Source of the DNA: Azospirillum halopraeferens DSM 3675
GTDB taxonomy: Bacteria > Pseudomonadota > Alphaproteobacteria > Azospirillales > Azospirillaceae
NCBI RefSeq assembly: GCF_000429625.1
Contig: NZ_AUCF01000011.1
Span: forward strand, 124,001-188,000
Direction of reading: 5' to 3'
DNA: 64,000 bases
The notes below the pieces were generated by a model that was not told where the DNA came from, ran no database searches, and was given only the letters and a program-made list of their open reading frames with translations. Position 1 is the stretch's first letter, and each line of letters begins with the position of its first letter. The translations under genes and the position numbers were made by a program. Below, in pieces: positions 1 through 9,116 of this stretch.

Positions 1-170
1 CGGGCGCGGCCGGTGCGCTGCCGGCCGCTGGCGTCGATTTCCTCGATCACCGCGCGGATGGCGTAGCGCGGGATGCGCGCCACCAGTTCCTCGATCCGGC
101 GGCGCAGTTCGGGCGGCACGTCGGAGTCGCCATCCGGGCCGGCATCCGGAGGTTCCGTGGATTGTGTCAT
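1..170 (-). CDS. Hypothetical protein, N-terminal part only
   Basis: The minus strand opens with ATG at 170 and stays open to the window edge. The visible part begins MTQSTEPPDAGPDGDSDVPP, an acidic proline-rich stretch, followed by a predicted helix with RRRIEELVARIPRYAIRAVI. The C-terminus lies outside the window. The ribosome-binding site is weak (GGAACGG just upstream). I recognise no family. It is divergent from the hemerythrin-like gene, with about 230 bases between them. Confidence 0.45.
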   Translation of the reverse strand, partial: MTQSTEPPDAGPDGDSDVPPELRRRIEELVARIPRYAIRAVIEEIDASGRQRTGRA

Positions 171-401
171 CCGTTCCGACCAATCGTCGCGGGGCATCCC
201 GTCACGCGAACTGATATTATCGCCTCCGATCATGCTAGCTCGCACCGGCCGGGTGCGGCAATACGACTCGGTGTCGCAATGATGGCGCATCCTTTGGCAT
301 ATTGCGGTATGATGATGATGGTCTCTTGAGGAGGTGCAGCCCCCGCGCTACGATTACATACGAACACACGGCCGCGTGCATCGGGAAGGGGGGATTCGGA
401 T

Positions 402-878
402 ATGGGCGTCGCCGCAGCCGGGCCGCAGCCGGCCGATCCCTTCGCCACCGGCGATGCCGTGGTGGACGCGGCGCACATGCGTCTGTGCGCGCTCTACGCC
501 GTGGTGCGCGAATCCCTGGAAGCCCCCGCCGCCGACGGGCCGCCGCCGGCCGACCTGCGGACGCTGTGCAGGGAACTCCTCGGCCTTGCCGGCGATCATT
601 TCGCCGCGGAGGAGGCGCTGATGGCCGCCACCGGTTTCCCCGAACGGGATGTGCACCGCCGCCTCCACGCCGCGTTCCTGGAGCGGCTGGAGGGCATCCG
701 CTCTTTCATCCTGGCCGGCGCCGGCGCGGACGAAACCGGCGACTACGTGCGCCGTTACCTGCTGCTCGCCGCCATCGGCCAATGGCTGAAGGTGCACACC
801 GCCATCGCCGACCGCCGGTTCGTCGATTTCCTGGCGGCCACCGGGCAGGGGCCCGCCGCCGCGGATTGCGCGGGCTGA
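402..878 (+). CDS. Hemerythrin-like protein
   Basis: A 158-residue protein with the ligand pattern of a bacterial hemerythrin four-helix bundle: a first His in VDAAHMRL, then HFAAEE (H-x3-E), HRRLH (H-x3-H) and a final HTAIAD (H-x4-D). These residues would hold a di-iron centre that binds oxygen or senses redox state. There is no signal peptide or membrane helix, so it should be cytoplasmic. It stands alone, convergent with the histidine kinase gene, with only 9 bases between the stop codons. An oxygen or redox link to that kinase is possible but not shown. The family call is good; the ligand carried is inferred. Confidence 0.8.
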   Translation: MGVAAAGPQPADPFATGDAVVDAAHMRLCALYAVVRESLEAPAADGPPPADLRTLCRELLGLAGDHFAAEEALMAATGFPERDVHRRLHAAFLERLEGIRSFILAGAGADETGDYVRRYLLLAAIGQWLKVHTAIADRRFVDFLAATGQGPAAADCAG

Positions 879-887
879 CCGCCGGCG

Positions 888-2546
888 TCACGCCGCGGCG
901 GGACGCCGCTGCGTGTTGGGGATCGTCAGGGTGACGGTGGTGCCGGGACCGATGGCGGTGTGCACGGTGGCCCCGGCCTGTCCGGCCAGTGCCTGCAACA
1001 GCATCAGGCCGAGGGCGCCGCGCTGCCGGGCGACGCCGGGGGACAGCAGCTCGGCGGGCATGCCGACTCCGTCGTCCGCGACGGCGATGCGCCGGCCGTC
1101 GGCGGTCTCGGTCAGGGTCACCGCCACCGTTCCCTCCCGCCCCTCGGGAAAGCCGTGGCGCAGGGCGTTCGACACCAGTTCGCTGACGATCAGGGCCAGC
1201 GGCATGGCGCGGTCGACGTCGAGGATCCACGGCTGTGCCGTCACCGTCACCCGCGCCGCCGTCGGCCCGCAGGACCGGGCCAGGCTGTCGCAGAGCTGGC
1301 GCAGGCAGTCGGCGAAGTCGATGCGCGCCGGCTCGGCCGAACGGTAGAGCAACTCGTGCACCAGGCTCATGGACTGGATGCGGCGCAGGCTTTCGTTGAA
1401 GGCGACGCGCGCCGACTCCTCGACCCGGTTGGATTGCAGGCGCAGCAGGGAGCAGATCACCGTCAGGTTGTTCTTGACCCGATGCTGCACCTCCTTCAGC
1501 AGGATCTCCTTGTCGGCCAGGGCATGCTCCAGCCGATGGTTGGCGTCCTCCAGCTCGGCGGTGCGCCGGCTCACCCGCTCCTCCAGCGTGTCGTAGGCGT
1601 GCTGCAGCGCCGCCTCGGCCCGGCGCTCGCGGCGGGCGCGCTGGAAGGCCAGCACGCCCAGCCCGCCCACCGCCACCAGGGCGGCGGCCCCGTAGAAGAC
1701 GTAGAGTTCCACCCGCTCCGCCCACAGGGACGCGATGCCGGCGCGGGGAATGGTGACCTCCGCCACCAGGTCAAAGCCGTCGACGCGCCGCCGCGCCACA
1801 AGGGAATCCTCCGGCGCGGCCGCGGGCTCGCCGGGCTCGCGCACCAGCACCGTGCCGTCGGGGCGCAGCAGCGCCACCTCGGTGCCATAACCGATGTCGA
1901 AGGCCCGGTAGATGTCGCGCACATAGTGCGGCGACACCGCGACGCTGGCGATCCCGCGCAGCGCGCCGGGGGCGGATTCCAGCGGCCGGCTCAGCACGAT
2001 CAGCGGCGTCTCGCCGCCGTCGTCGGGGACGGTGTCGATGCGGGTGATGTCCAGCCCGCGGTGGCCGGCGCGCGCGGCGCGCAGGGTTTCGGGGTCGGCG
2101 ACGGCGACCGGGCCGCCCTCCGGGGAGGCCGGGAAGCGCCGGGTCGACAGCACCACCGTCCCGTCGGCGGCGACGATGCGGATGGCGGCCACATAGGGCA
2201 TGCCGTCGGCCAGCGTCACCAGCCGGTCCCGCGTCGCGCGGTCATCGGGGATCGCGGCGTCCGGCGGCCCGGCCAGTTCGACCACCCGGCGCAGGATGAG
2301 GTCGCTGGTCTCCACCAGCCGGGCGGCGTGCTCGGCCACCAGCAGGCTGACGTTGGCGGCGACGCCGCCGGCGCGGTCGAACGCCGCGTCGCGGTCGCGC
2401 CAGGCGAAAGCCGCCAGGGTGCCGACCGTCAGCACGACGGCGACCGCGCAGGCGAGCGCCACCAGGGCCGTTCCCGGCAGGCGGTAGAGCGGGGAACGGG
2501 ACGAGAGAACGGGCAGGGACATGGATGGCGCAGGGGCGTCGGACAT
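888..2546 (-). CDS. Membrane sensor histidine kinase, HisKA_2/HWE-like
   Basis: About 552 residues. An N-terminal membrane helix (near residues 22-44) precedes a periplasmic region of about 240 residues that resembles a double Cache sensor. A second membrane helix follows near residue 290 (VFYGAAALVAVGGLGVLAF), then a coiled coil and the kinase core. The phosphoacceptor box is EVQHRVKNNL with His at about 355, typical of HisKA_2/HWE kinases common in alphaproteobacteria. The ATP-binding domain has NALRHGF, ADDGVGMP and a late ALGLMLLQAL. No response regulator is adjacent, so its partner must be elsewhere. Start uncertain: ATG at 2546 has no clear ribosome-binding site, and a TTG at 2570 and an ATG at 2522 are also in frame. 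Confidence 0.88.
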   Translation of the reverse strand: MSDAPAPSMSLPVLSSRSPLYRLPGTALVALACAVAVVLTVGTLAAFAWRDRDAAFDRAGGVAANVSLLVAEHAARLVETSDLILRRVVELAGPPDAAIPDDRATRDRLVTLADGMPYVAAIRIVAADGTVVLSTRRFPASPEGGPVAVADPETLRAARAGHRGLDITRIDTVPDDGGETPLIVLSRPLESAPGALRGIASVAVSPHYVRDIYRAFDIGYGTEVALLRPDGTVLVREPGEPAAAPEDSLVARRRVDGFDLVAEVTIPRAGIASLWAERVELYVFYGAAALVAVGGLGVLAFQRARRERRAEAALQHAYDTLEERVSRRTAELEDANHRLEHALADKEILLKEVQHRVKNNLTVICSLLRLQSNRVEESARVAFNESLRRIQSMSLVHELLYRSAEPARIDFADCLRQLCDSLARSCGPTAARVTVTAQPWILDVDRAMPLALIVSELVSNALRHGFPEGREGTVAVTLTETADGRRIAVADDGVGMPAELLSPGVARQRGALGLMLLQALAGQAGATVHTAIGPGTTVTLTIPNTQRRPAAA

Positions 2547-2685
2547 GGAAAAGGGCTCAACCGGTGTCAACGCGCCGCAGCGGTCCCGGTTCCGCGATGC
2601 GCCGCCGGACCGTTGCGATGGTTGATCGGCGGGGGGCGGGCCGCCTACTGTCCGGCGGTCGGGGCATGAGAGGGAGACCGGTGCG

Positions 2686-3789
2686 ATGAAGGTGAACGGC
2701 GTTGCCTACCGCACGATCTGGCCGGCCGGCGACGGCCGGACCGTGGAGATCATCGACCAGACCAAACTGCCCCACGATTTCGCCGTGGCCCGCCTGACCG
2801 GCCTGGAGGAGGCGGCGCACGCCATCCGCGCCATGCTGGTGCGCGGTGCCCCGCTGATCGGGGCCACCGCCGCCTACGGCCTGGCGCTGGCGCTGGCCGA
2901 GGATGCCGGCGACGAGCGGCTGGAGCAGGCGTCGGCGGTGCTGCTGGCGACCCGGCCGACCGCGGTCAACCTGCGCTGGGCGCTGGAGCGCATGCGCGCC
3001 CGGCTGGCGCCGCTGCCCCCGGCCGAGCGGGCGGCGGCGGCCTACGCCGAAGCCGCCGCCATCTGCGACGAGGACGTGGCCATCAACCGCGCCATCGGCG
3101 AACACGGCGCGGCGCTCATCCGGGCCGCCGCGGCGGCCGGGGCGCCGGGCGAACCGGTCAACGTGCTGACCCACTGCAACGCCGGCTGGCTGGCCACCGT
3201 CGACTGGGGCACCGCGCTGTCGCCGATCTACGCGGCCTTCGAGGCGGGCATCCCCCTGCACGTCTGGGTCGACGAGACGCGCCCGCGCAACCAGGGCGCC
3301 AGCCTGACCGCGTGGGAACTGAACCGCCACGGTGTGCCGCACACGGTGATCGTCGACAACGCCGGCGGCCACCTGATGCAGCACGGCCGGGTCGACCTGT
3401 GCATCGTCGGCACCGACCGCACCACCGCCGACGGCGACGTCTGCAACAAGATCGGCACCTATCTGAAGGCTCTGGCGGCCCGCGACAACGGCGTGCCCTT
3501 CTATGTGGCGCTGCCGTCGCCCACCATCGACTGGCGGATCGGCGACGGCGTGCGCGAGATCCCCATCGAGGAGCGCGACGGGACCGAGGTGTCGGAGCTG
3601 ACGGGAATCACCGCCGACGGCCGCATCGAAACCGTGCGCGTCACCCCCGACGGCAGCCCGCTGGCCAACCCCGCCTTCGACGTGACGCCGGCCCGGCTGG
3701 TCAGCGGGCTGATCACCGAGCGCGGCGTCTGCGCCGCCTCGCGGGAGGGGCTGCGCGCCCTGTTCCCGGACGCGGGACGGGCGGCCTGA
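2686..3789 (+). CDS. mtnA: S-methyl-5-thioribose-1-phosphate isomerase
   Basis: 367 residues, the usual length for MtnA. It converts methylthioribose-1-phosphate to methylthioribulose-1-phosphate in the methionine salvage pathway. The substrate loop [15 protein letters not shown], the catalytic cysteine in [11 protein letters not shown] (Cys-164) and the catalytic aspartate in [10 protein letters not shown] (Asp-244) are all present; their spacing of 80 residues matches Cys160/Asp240 of the Bacillus enzyme. ATG at 2686 is preceded by GGGAGA at good spacing. The next gene follows after 13 bases, so the two are probably cotranscribed. No other salvage gene lies in the window. Confidence 0.95.
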   Translation: MKVNGVAYRTIWPAGDGRTVEIIDQTKLPHDFAVARLTGLEEAAHAIRAMLVRGAPLIGATAAYGLALALAEDAGDERLEQASAVLLATRPTAVNLRWALERMRARLAPLPPAERAAAAYAEAAAICDEDVAINRAIGEHGAALIRAAAAAGAPGEPVNVLTHCNAGWLATVDWGTALSPIYAAFEAGIPLHVWVDETRPRNQGASLTAWELNRHGVPHTVIVDNAGGHLMQHGRVDLCIVGTDRTTADGDVCNKIGTYLKALAARDNGVPFYVALPSPTIDWRIGDGVREIPIEERDGTEVSELTGITADGRIETVRVTPDGSPLANPAFDVTPARLVSGLITERGVCAASREGLRALFPDAGRAA

Positions 3790-3802
3790 CGGGGAGACCG
3801 CT

Positions 3803-4570
3803 ATGTGCGAGCTGCTGGGCATGAGCGCCAACGTGCCCACCGACATCTGCTTCAGCTTCGCCGGGCTGATGAACCGCGGCGGCCGCACCGGGCCGCACCG
3901 CGACGGCTGGGGCATCGCGTTCTACGAGGGCAAGGGCTGCCGCACCTTCCACGACCCCCATCCGAGCTGCGAGTCGGAGATCGCCCGGCTGGTGCGGGAA
4001 TACCCGATCAAGTCCTGCGTCGTCGTCTCCCACATCCGCCGCGCCAACCGCGGCCGGGTGATGCTGGAGAACACCCACCCCTTCACGCGCGAGCTGTGGG
4101 GGCGGGTGTGGACGTTCGCCCACAACGGCCAGCTCAAGGGCATCAAGCGCCGGCCGACGGGCTTCTACCGCCCGGTGGGCACCACCGACAGCGAGCACGC
4201 CTTCTGCTGGCTGCTCGACCGGGTGCGCGCCCGCTGGCCCGAGCCGCCGCGCGGCGACGCGGCCCTGACCGCCTTCGTGGCCGGGCTGGCGGCGGAGCTG
4301 AACGGGCTGGGCGTCTTCAACATGCTGCTGACCGACGGCCGCACCCTGTGGTGCCATTGTGCCACCCACCTCGCCTGGCTGACCCGCCGCGCCCCCTTCG
4401 GCCCGGCCACCCTGATCGACGAGGACATGACCGTGGATTTCGAGCGGGAGACCACCCCCGGCGACGTGGTCACCGTCGTCGCCACCCGCCCGCTGACCCG
4501 CGACGAGCGCTGGACCGTCATGGCGCCGGGCGAGTTCGTCGCCTTCCGCGCCGGCGTGCACACGGCCTGA
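3803..4570 (+). CDS. Class II glutamine amidotransferase, YafJ-like
   Basis: 255 residues beginning [14 protein letters not shown]. Once Met-1 is removed, Cys-2 becomes the N-terminal nucleophile of an Ntn-type glutaminase domain. Family motifs include [25 protein letters not shown] and FAHNGQLKG. The protein is only the glutaminase domain, as in E. coli YafJ, whose acceptor substrate is not established. It follows mtnA closely and GGGGAGA precedes the ATG. The family call is firm and the cellular role is unknown. Confidence 0.92.
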   Translation: MCELLGMSANVPTDICFSFAGLMNRGGRTGPHRDGWGIAFYEGKGCRTFHDPHPSCESEIARLVREYPIKSCVVVSHIRRANRGRVMLENTHPFTRELWGRVWTFAHNGQLKGIKRRPTGFYRPVGTTDSEHAFCWLLDRVRARWPEPPRGDAALTAFVAGLAAELNGLGVFNMLLTDGRTLWCHCATHLAWLTRRAPFGPATLIDEDMTVDFERETTPGDVVTVVATRPLTRDERWTVMAPGEFVAFRAGVHTA

Positions 4571-4594
4571 CGCCGTTGCCCGCCGGCCCCGCTG

Positions 4595-4732
4595 GCCGCC
4601 GCCTACACCTTCTCGTCCGGGACGATCGGCCCGGTGGTGCACGACCGCCAGCCGGACGGGACGCTGCGGGGCGTCTGGTCGGTCGCCGACTCCTCCGGCA
4701 CCGGCACCGAGGTGCTGACCCCCGTGCGGTGA
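4595..4732 (+). pseudogene. Possible C-terminal gene fragment
   Basis: Just past the amidotransferase stop, in the same reading frame, a run of about 45 codons reads as protein (AAYTFSSGTIGPVVHDRQPD, then DGTLRGVWSVADSSGTGTEV) and ends in TGA. It has no convincing start codon or ribosome-binding site. The regular, hydrophilic, glycine-rich sequence suggests the tail of a lost gene. It could be chance coding in GC-rich DNA. Family not recognised. Confidence 0.3.
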
Positions 4733-4791
4733 GTGCCGGCGCGGACGGTGACGGTCCGCGTGACCCGGAGCCCCGTTGCCGGTTGTGGGCA

Positions 4792-4830
4792 ATACCGGGT
4801 CCGGTACGTCTTGACGTCCGAACCCGGTAT
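4792..4830. promoter_or_regulatory. Inverted repeat upstream of the HtrA-like gene
   Basis: ATACCGGGT at 4792-4800 is matched by ACCCGGTAT at 4822-4830, a perfect 9-base inverted repeat with a 21-base centre that holds a small GTC/GAC repeat. There is no T-run after it. It could be an operator or an RNA hairpin. No function is shown. Confidence 0.35.
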
Positions 4831-4888
4831 CGGCCGCGACGGCGGCCGCGGCCCGATCGGGCCGAAGCCTGCGTGGCGTTTGAACGCA

Positions 4889-4911
4889 GCGGTCAGGATG
4901 GTCCTGACCGC
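4889..4911. promoter_or_regulatory. Perfect palindrome 36 bases before the HtrA-like start
   Basis: GCGGTCAGGA, a 3-base centre TGG, then TCCTGACCGC: a perfect 10-base inverted repeat between the gene remnant and the protease gene at 4947. Its place in the 5' leader suits an operator or a leader hairpin. No T-run follows directly, so a terminator is less likely. Confidence 0.4.
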
Positions 4912-4946
4912 ATAAGAAGGACCGGGGTCGGCGGACGGGGGCGCGG

Positions 4947-6017
4947 ATGGGGCGACGCATCGGGGTGCTGCTGCTGATCTGGGCGCTGGCGCTGGCCACC
5001 GCCTTCGTCGGCGAACGGCTCTACCGGCTGTACGCGGCGGTGACCCACGAGCCGCGAGTGGTCACCCCGCGCGGCGCCCTGGCCCCGTTCGAGGAGGCGG
5101 CCATGGCGGTGTTCGAAACCGCAGCCCCGTCGGTCGTCTACGTCTACGCCCTGCGCGACCCGTCCGGCGATCCGGGGCAGGGAACGGGATCCGGCATCGT
5201 CTGGGACGCCGCCGGGCACGTGGTGACCAACCTGCACGTGGTGGAGGGGGCGGATCGGGTGGCGGTGCGCCTGGACAGCGGCCTTGCGGTTCCCGCGGCT
5301 GTGGTGGGCACCGCGCCGCAGCTCGACCTTGCCGTGCTGCGCCTGCCCGACGTACCGGCGCCGCTGCGGCCGATCGCCGTCGGCACGTCGGAGGATCTGG
5401 CGGTCGGTCAGGCGGTGTTCGCCATCGGCAACCCCTTCGGCCTGGGCCGCAGCATGTCGCGGGGCATCGTCAGTGCCCTGGACCGCACCCTGCCGACGCT
5501 GGCCGGGCGGGAGGTGGCCGGCGTCATTCAGACCGACGCGGCGATCAACCCCGGCAACTCCGGCGGGCCGCTGCTCGATTCGGCGGGGCGGCTGGTGGGT
5601 GTCAACACCGCCATCCTGTCGGGGACGGGGGCCTTCGCCGGCGTCGGCTTCGCCGTGCCGGTCGATCTGGTCAACCGGGCGGTGCCGGCGTTGATCCGCG
5701 ACGGCCGTCTGCCGCTGGCCGGGCTGGGCGTGGCGGTGGCGCCGGACGAGGCGACGGCCCGCCGGGGGATCACCGGGGTGATGGTGGCCGCGGTGCCCGA
5801 CGGCTCCCCCGCGGCGCGGGCCGGCCTGCGCGGCATCGATCCCGCCGGCGACCGGCCGGGGGACGTGGTGACCCACGTGGGCGGACGCCGCGTCGAGACG
5901 CTGGCCCAGTTGACCCGGGCGCTGGAGGCGGTGGGCATCGGCAACGAGGCGGAACTGACGGTCCTGCGGGCGGGCGAAACCGTGACCCTGCGGGTGCCCG
6001 TGGTGGACATTTCCTGA
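4947..6017 (+). CDS. HtrA/Deg-like serine protease with one PDZ domain
   Basis: 356 residues. An N-terminal hydrophobic helix (residues 4-22) would anchor it in the inner membrane facing the periplasm, as in DegS. The trypsin-like domain has the full triad: His-97 in NLHVVEG, Asp-127 in QLDLAVL and Ser-205 in NPGNSGGP. One PDZ domain covers roughly residues 250-356. HtrA proteases cut misfolded envelope proteins or act in stress signalling. With one PDZ and an anchor, this is closer to DegS or HhoB than to DegP. Two palindromes lie in the leader. It is convergent with the lipoprotein gene. Confidence 0.9.
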   Translation: MGRRIGVLLLIWALALATAFVGERLYRLYAAVTHEPRVVTPRGALAPFEEAAMAVFETAAPSVVYVYALRDPSGDPGQGTGSGIVWDAAGHVVTNLHVVEGADRVAVRLDSGLAVPAAVVGTAPQLDLAVLRLPDVPAPLRPIAVGTSEDLAVGQAVFAIGNPFGLGRSMSRGIVSALDRTLPTLAGREVAGVIQTDAAINPGNSGGPLLDSAGRLVGVNTAILSGTGAFAGVGFAVPVDLVNRAVPALIRDGRLPLAGLGVAVAPDEATARRGITGVMVAAVPDGSPAARAGLRGIDPAGDRPGDVVTHVGGRRVETLAQLTRALEAVGIGNEAELTVLRAGETVTLRVPVVDIS

Positions 6018-6020
6018 GCC

Positions 6021-6063
6021 CGCATCAGTCGATGCACATCCCGAGCGCATCAGTCGATGCACA
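6021..6063. repeat. 25-base tandem duplication at convergent gene ends
   Basis: CGCATCAGTCGATGCACA occurs at 6021-6038 and again at 6046-6063, a period of 25 bases. The second copy encodes the last codons and the stop of the lipoprotein gene. The first copy lies between the two converging genes. It looks like a small slippage duplication. Confidence 0.7.
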
Positions 6064-6439
6064 CGCCCGGGCGATTGCCCTCGGCGTCGAGGAAACGCAC
6101 GCAGCCGAACAGCGGGTAGGTGGTCTGGCAGCGTCCCGGCCCGTCGCCCTGAACCAGGCACAGGCCGCGGCAGTCCGCCGGCCCGGTGCAGGGCGTGCCG
6201 CCGTCGGGGTACGCGAGGAAGCACTGGTCCAGTCCCGCCAGACCGCCGCGGCGCCAGTCGCCGCCGGCGGCGGTGCAGGCGGCGGCGTCCTGCGGACGCT
6301 CCGGCCCGGCGGCGGCGCTCATCGGGCCGGCCGCAGGGGCAGGGGCGGCGGCGGGTGCCCGGCCGTCACCGGCCGCGTGGCAGGCGGCAAGCAGCAAAAG
6401 GGTCAACGCGGTGACGGCGGCGCGGACGGTGCGGAGCAT
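6050..6439 (-). CDS. Small putative lipoprotein
   Basis: 129 residues. The N-terminus MLRTVRAAVTALTLLLLAAC is a type II signal peptide with lipobox LAAC, so the mature protein should start at lipidated Cys-20. An Ala/Pro-rich linker follows, then a domain with eight or so cysteines, including CTAAGGDWRRGG, CFLAYPDGGTPC and CRGLCLVQ, which suggests disulfide-bonded periplasmic folding. ATG at 6439 has GGAG at good spacing; the open frame continues upstream, but only this start gives a signal peptide. Function unknown. Confidence 0.7.
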   Translation of the reverse strand: MLRTVRAAVTALTLLLLAACHAAGDGRAPAAAPAPAAGPMSAAAGPERPQDAAACTAAGGDWRRGGLAGLDQCFLAYPDGGTPCTGPADCRGLCLVQGDGPGRCQTTYPLFGCVRFLDAEGNRPGVCID

Positions 6440-6709
6440 GGGCGATTCTCCGGGACGACAGGACCTCCGTCTATACCGCGGCGACGGTCTGCCGGCCAAT
6501 CCGGTCCGTTCTTGATCCGCAGGCAAGTCGGACACGGATTGACCGTCCGGTTCCCGGAACCAATATGGCCGGAGAGCGACGAAAGTGATCGCGTTCCGCT
6601 CGCAAGGGACAGAAGAAGAGCGTCCGTGCAATCCGCTGAAATCCGCGCAATCCGTGCAGATCTTGTTCCCGCGGGCGGCGATGCCTCCACCCGCGTTCCG
6701 CGGACGGCG
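6440..6709. other. Intergenic stretch, no gene seen
   Basis: About 270 bases between two minus-strand genes. Near 6630-6660 there is a short run of similar words (AATCCGCTG, AATCCGCGC, AATCCGTGC) but no clear structure. It should hold the promoter of the lipoprotein gene; I cannot place one with confidence. Confidence 0.4.
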
Positions 6710-6973
6710 TCATCCGCCGCAGGAGCAGCCGCAGCTTCGCCCCTGCGGGACGGCGACGCGCACCTCGTTGCGGGCGATGGCCAGCACGGCGTCCAGCGGC
6801 AGCCCGATCGCCTCGGCCACCTGGCCCAGGGTCACGGCGTCGGGAATCGTCGAGTTCGCCGCGAAGACGGGATGGAGCCCGGCCAGACGGGCGCGCGCCC
6901 CGGGGTCCCGGCGGGTCAGGGCGCCGATGGCGGTCGCGGCGTCGGGCAACGCGGCGTCGGGGGTCGGGATCAT
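6710..6973 (-). CDS. Hypothetical protein with cysteine-rich tail
   Basis: 87 residues. The centre (LAGLHPVFAANSTIPDAVTL followed by GQVAEAIGLPLDAVLAIARN) resembles the small helical domains of the DUF1858/ScdA-N type, which often occur next to redox or metal proteins. The C-terminus ends CGCSCGG, a possible metal-binding tail. The ribosome-binding site is weak. It lies downstream of the YcaQ-type gene on the same strand. The family suggestion is tentative. Confidence 0.5.
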   Translation of the reverse strand: MIPTPDAALPDAATAIGALTRRDPGARARLAGLHPVFAANSTIPDAVTLGQVAEAIGLPLDAVLAIARNEVRVAVPQGRSCGCSCGG

Positions 6974-7045
6974 CGCCGGAACACTCCGAAAGGGGTAGGG
7001 ATGGGCCGTTGTCGCGCCGCCGCCCGGGGGCGGCCTTGACGTGCG

Positions 7046-8260
7046 TCAAGCGATTCGCTCGGCGAGCGCCGCGGCGAGGTCGCCGCGCTCCGCCACCACC
7101 GTGCGCTCCAGCCCCAGCCAGCCGGCCAGCGCCGCCAGTTCGCCGGCCAGCGCGCCGGCCACCGCCCCGGCGGGCAGCCCCGGCTCGGTGTGGGCGGCCT
7201 GCACAAGCAGGCGGCGGCCGGCTCGGTCCGCCTTGAGGTCGAGACGCGCCGCCAGCCGATCCCCCATCAGGAAGGGCAGCACGTAGTAGCCGTACTCCCG
7301 CCGGGCGGCGGGGGTGTAGATCTCGATGCGGTAGCGGAAGCCGAACAGCCGCTCGGTGCGGTCGCGCTCCCACACCAGCGGATCGAAGGGGGAGAGCAGG
7401 GCGCATCCGGTGGCGCGGCGGGGAATGCGGGCGTCCGGGTCCAGGTAGGCCGGGCGGTCCCACCCCTCCACCCGCACCGGCACCAGCACCCCTTCCTCCA
7501 CCAGTTCGGGCAGGCGGGCGCGGACGTCGGCGGTGTCCAGGCGGAAATAGTCGCGCAGATCCGCCTCCGTCGCCACGCCGAGGGCGCGGCCGGCCAGGCG
7601 CAGCAGGGCGCGGTGCGCCTCGTCCTCGGTCGGCGTCGGGAGCGCGATCACGGCGGCGGGCAGCACCCGGTCCGGCAGGTCGTAGACGCGCTCGAACCGG
7701 CGTCGCGTGGCGGTGGTGACGAGGCCGGCCCAGAACAGCCACTCCAACGCCCGCTTGCCGTCGCTCCACCCCCACCAGGAGCCGGCGCTCCGCCCCGCCT
7801 GCGACAGCTCCGACGCGCCCAGCGGGCCGCGGGCCGCCACCTCCGCCAGCACGGCGTCGATGTAGGCGCGCCGCTCCCGCCCGAAGCGGGCGAGCCCGCC
7901 GTAGATGCCCGCGCCCCGTTCGGCCCGCGCCATGCGCCAGCGCATCAGCGGGTGCAGGGCCAGGGGCAGCAGCGACGCCTCGTGGCCCCAGTACTCGAAC
8001 CACGCCCGACGCCGCCCGCCATAGGCCAGCCGCTCGCGGTGGCCGTCGTCGTAGGGGCCGAGGCGGCTGAAGAACGGCATGTGGTGCGCCCGCACCAGCA
8101 CGTTGACCGAGTCGATCTGAACCACCCCCAGCCGGTCCGCCAGACGCCGGAGGTGGCGCGCCTCGGGCGCCGCACCGGGCCGCGCGCCGGCCAGCCCCTG
8201 GGCCGCCAGGGCGATGCGGCGCGCCTCGGCGGCCGACAGGGTGTCAGTTCGGATGGCCAC
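7046..8260 (-). CDS. YcaQ-type winged-helix protein, putative DNA glycosylase
   Basis: About 404 residues of the YcaQ/winged-helix DNA-binding family. E. coli YcaQ is a glycosylase that unhooks interstrand cross-links. Diagnostic stretches are VVQIDSVNVLVRAHH near the N-terminus, then SPFDPLVWERDR and a late REYGYYVLPFLMGDRL. Helical wHTH segments fill the middle. GTG at 8260 places the start just after the stop of the Crp-type gene; an ATG at 8287 would overlap that gene by 20 bases. The tight spacing suggests cotranscription with the regulator. The repair role is inferred from the family. Confidence 0.82.
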   Translation of the reverse strand: MAIRTDTLSAAEARRIALAAQGLAGARPGAAPEARHLRRLADRLGVVQIDSVNVLVRAHHMPFFSRLGPYDDGHRERLAYGGRRRAWFEYWGHEASLLPLALHPLMRWRMARAERGAGIYGGLARFGRERRAYIDAVLAEVAARGPLGASELSQAGRSAGSWWGWSDGKRALEWLFWAGLVTTATRRRFERVYDLPDRVLPAAVIALPTPTEDEAHRALLRLAGRALGVATEADLRDYFRLDTADVRARLPELVEEGVLVPVRVEGWDRPAYLDPDARIPRRATGCALLSPFDPLVWERDRTERLFGFRYRIEIYTPAARREYGYYVLPFLMGDRLAARLDLKADRAGRRLLVQAAHTEPGLPAGAVAGALAGELAALAGWLGLERTVVAERGDLAAALAERIA

Positions 8261-8267
8261 GGCGCGC

Positions 8268-8987
8268 CTACGCCATTCCCTCGCCATCCTCGTCGGCGTG
8301 GCAGAAGCGGCGCAACTCGTCCAGGTCGGCCACCGAAATGGTGCCGCCGTGCGCTTCGACGCCGATGCCGCGCAGTTTGGCCAGGGCGCGCGAGAAGGTC
8401 TCCGGCTGCATGCCCAGGCGCCGGGCGATCAGCGCCTTGTCGAAGGGCAGGGCGAACACCGCCGACCCCGACCCCTCGGGGCAGAAGCGCAGCAGGAAGC
8501 TGCCCACCCGCTGCGGCGTCGGCTGCACCTGGAGCTGTTCGATCTGCTGCACCAGATGGCGCAGGCGCAGCGACAGCGAGCCCAGCATGGCAAAGGCGAT
8601 GCGGTCGTCGTCGCGCAGGCAGCGGGCGAAGGCCTCGGCGGTCAGGGTCATGACGCGGCAATCGGCCACCGCTTCGGCGCACACCGGGAACCGGCCGCTG
8701 GCGAACATGGCCGCCTCGGCGAAGGTCTCGCCCGCCGCCACCACGTTGACCACCGCTTCCGCCCCGTCACGGGTCAGGCGGTAGAGCTTCACCCAGCCTT
8801 CCAGCAGGATGAAGAAGCGGTCGGCCGGCTCGTCCTGCACGAACAGGGTGCTGCCGCGCGGCGCCGGATGCACCCGGGCGCTGCCCACCAGCGCCGACAG
8901 CGACCGGTCGGACAGGCCCTGGAACAGCGGGCTGGAACGGATCGTCGCCGCGTCCTGCGGACGCAGCCCCGGCACGTCGGTCTTCAT
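8268..8987 (-). CDS. Crp/Fnr family transcription regulator
   Basis: 239 residues. A cyclic-nucleotide-binding-type beta barrel fills residues 20-130 (LFVQDEPADRFFILLEGWVK, then GETFAEAAMF). A dimerisation helix (LRHLVQQIEQLQVQPTPQRV) and a C-terminal winged helix with ALIARRLGMQPETFSRALAK follow. The N-terminus lacks the four-cysteine Fe-S motif of FNR, so it is closer to the DNR/FixK-like groups. ATG at 8987 follows GGGAGAGG; the longer open frame to 9068 is not needed. Effector and targets are unknown. Confidence 0.92.
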   Translation of the reverse strand: MKTDVPGLRPQDAATIRSSPLFQGLSDRSLSALVGSARVHPAPRGSTLFVQDEPADRFFILLEGWVKLYRLTRDGAEAVVNVVAAGETFAEAAMFASGRFPVCAEAVADCRVMTLTAEAFARCLRDDDRIAFAMLGSLSLRLRHLVQQIEQLQVQPTPQRVGSFLLRFCPEGSGSAVFALPFDKALIARRLGMQPETFSRALAKLRGIGVEAHGGTISVADLDELRRFCHADEDGEGMA

Positions 8988-9116
8988 CGCACCCTCTCCC
9001 GCCCGGACGCTTGGCGTGGCCCGGTTCATCGGCGATCCAACACCGCGGCGGCCGGCCGGGTCAAGCATCGCCTGCCATGCACCATCCGTGTTGCCGAACG
9101 CGATGCCGCCGGCGCC

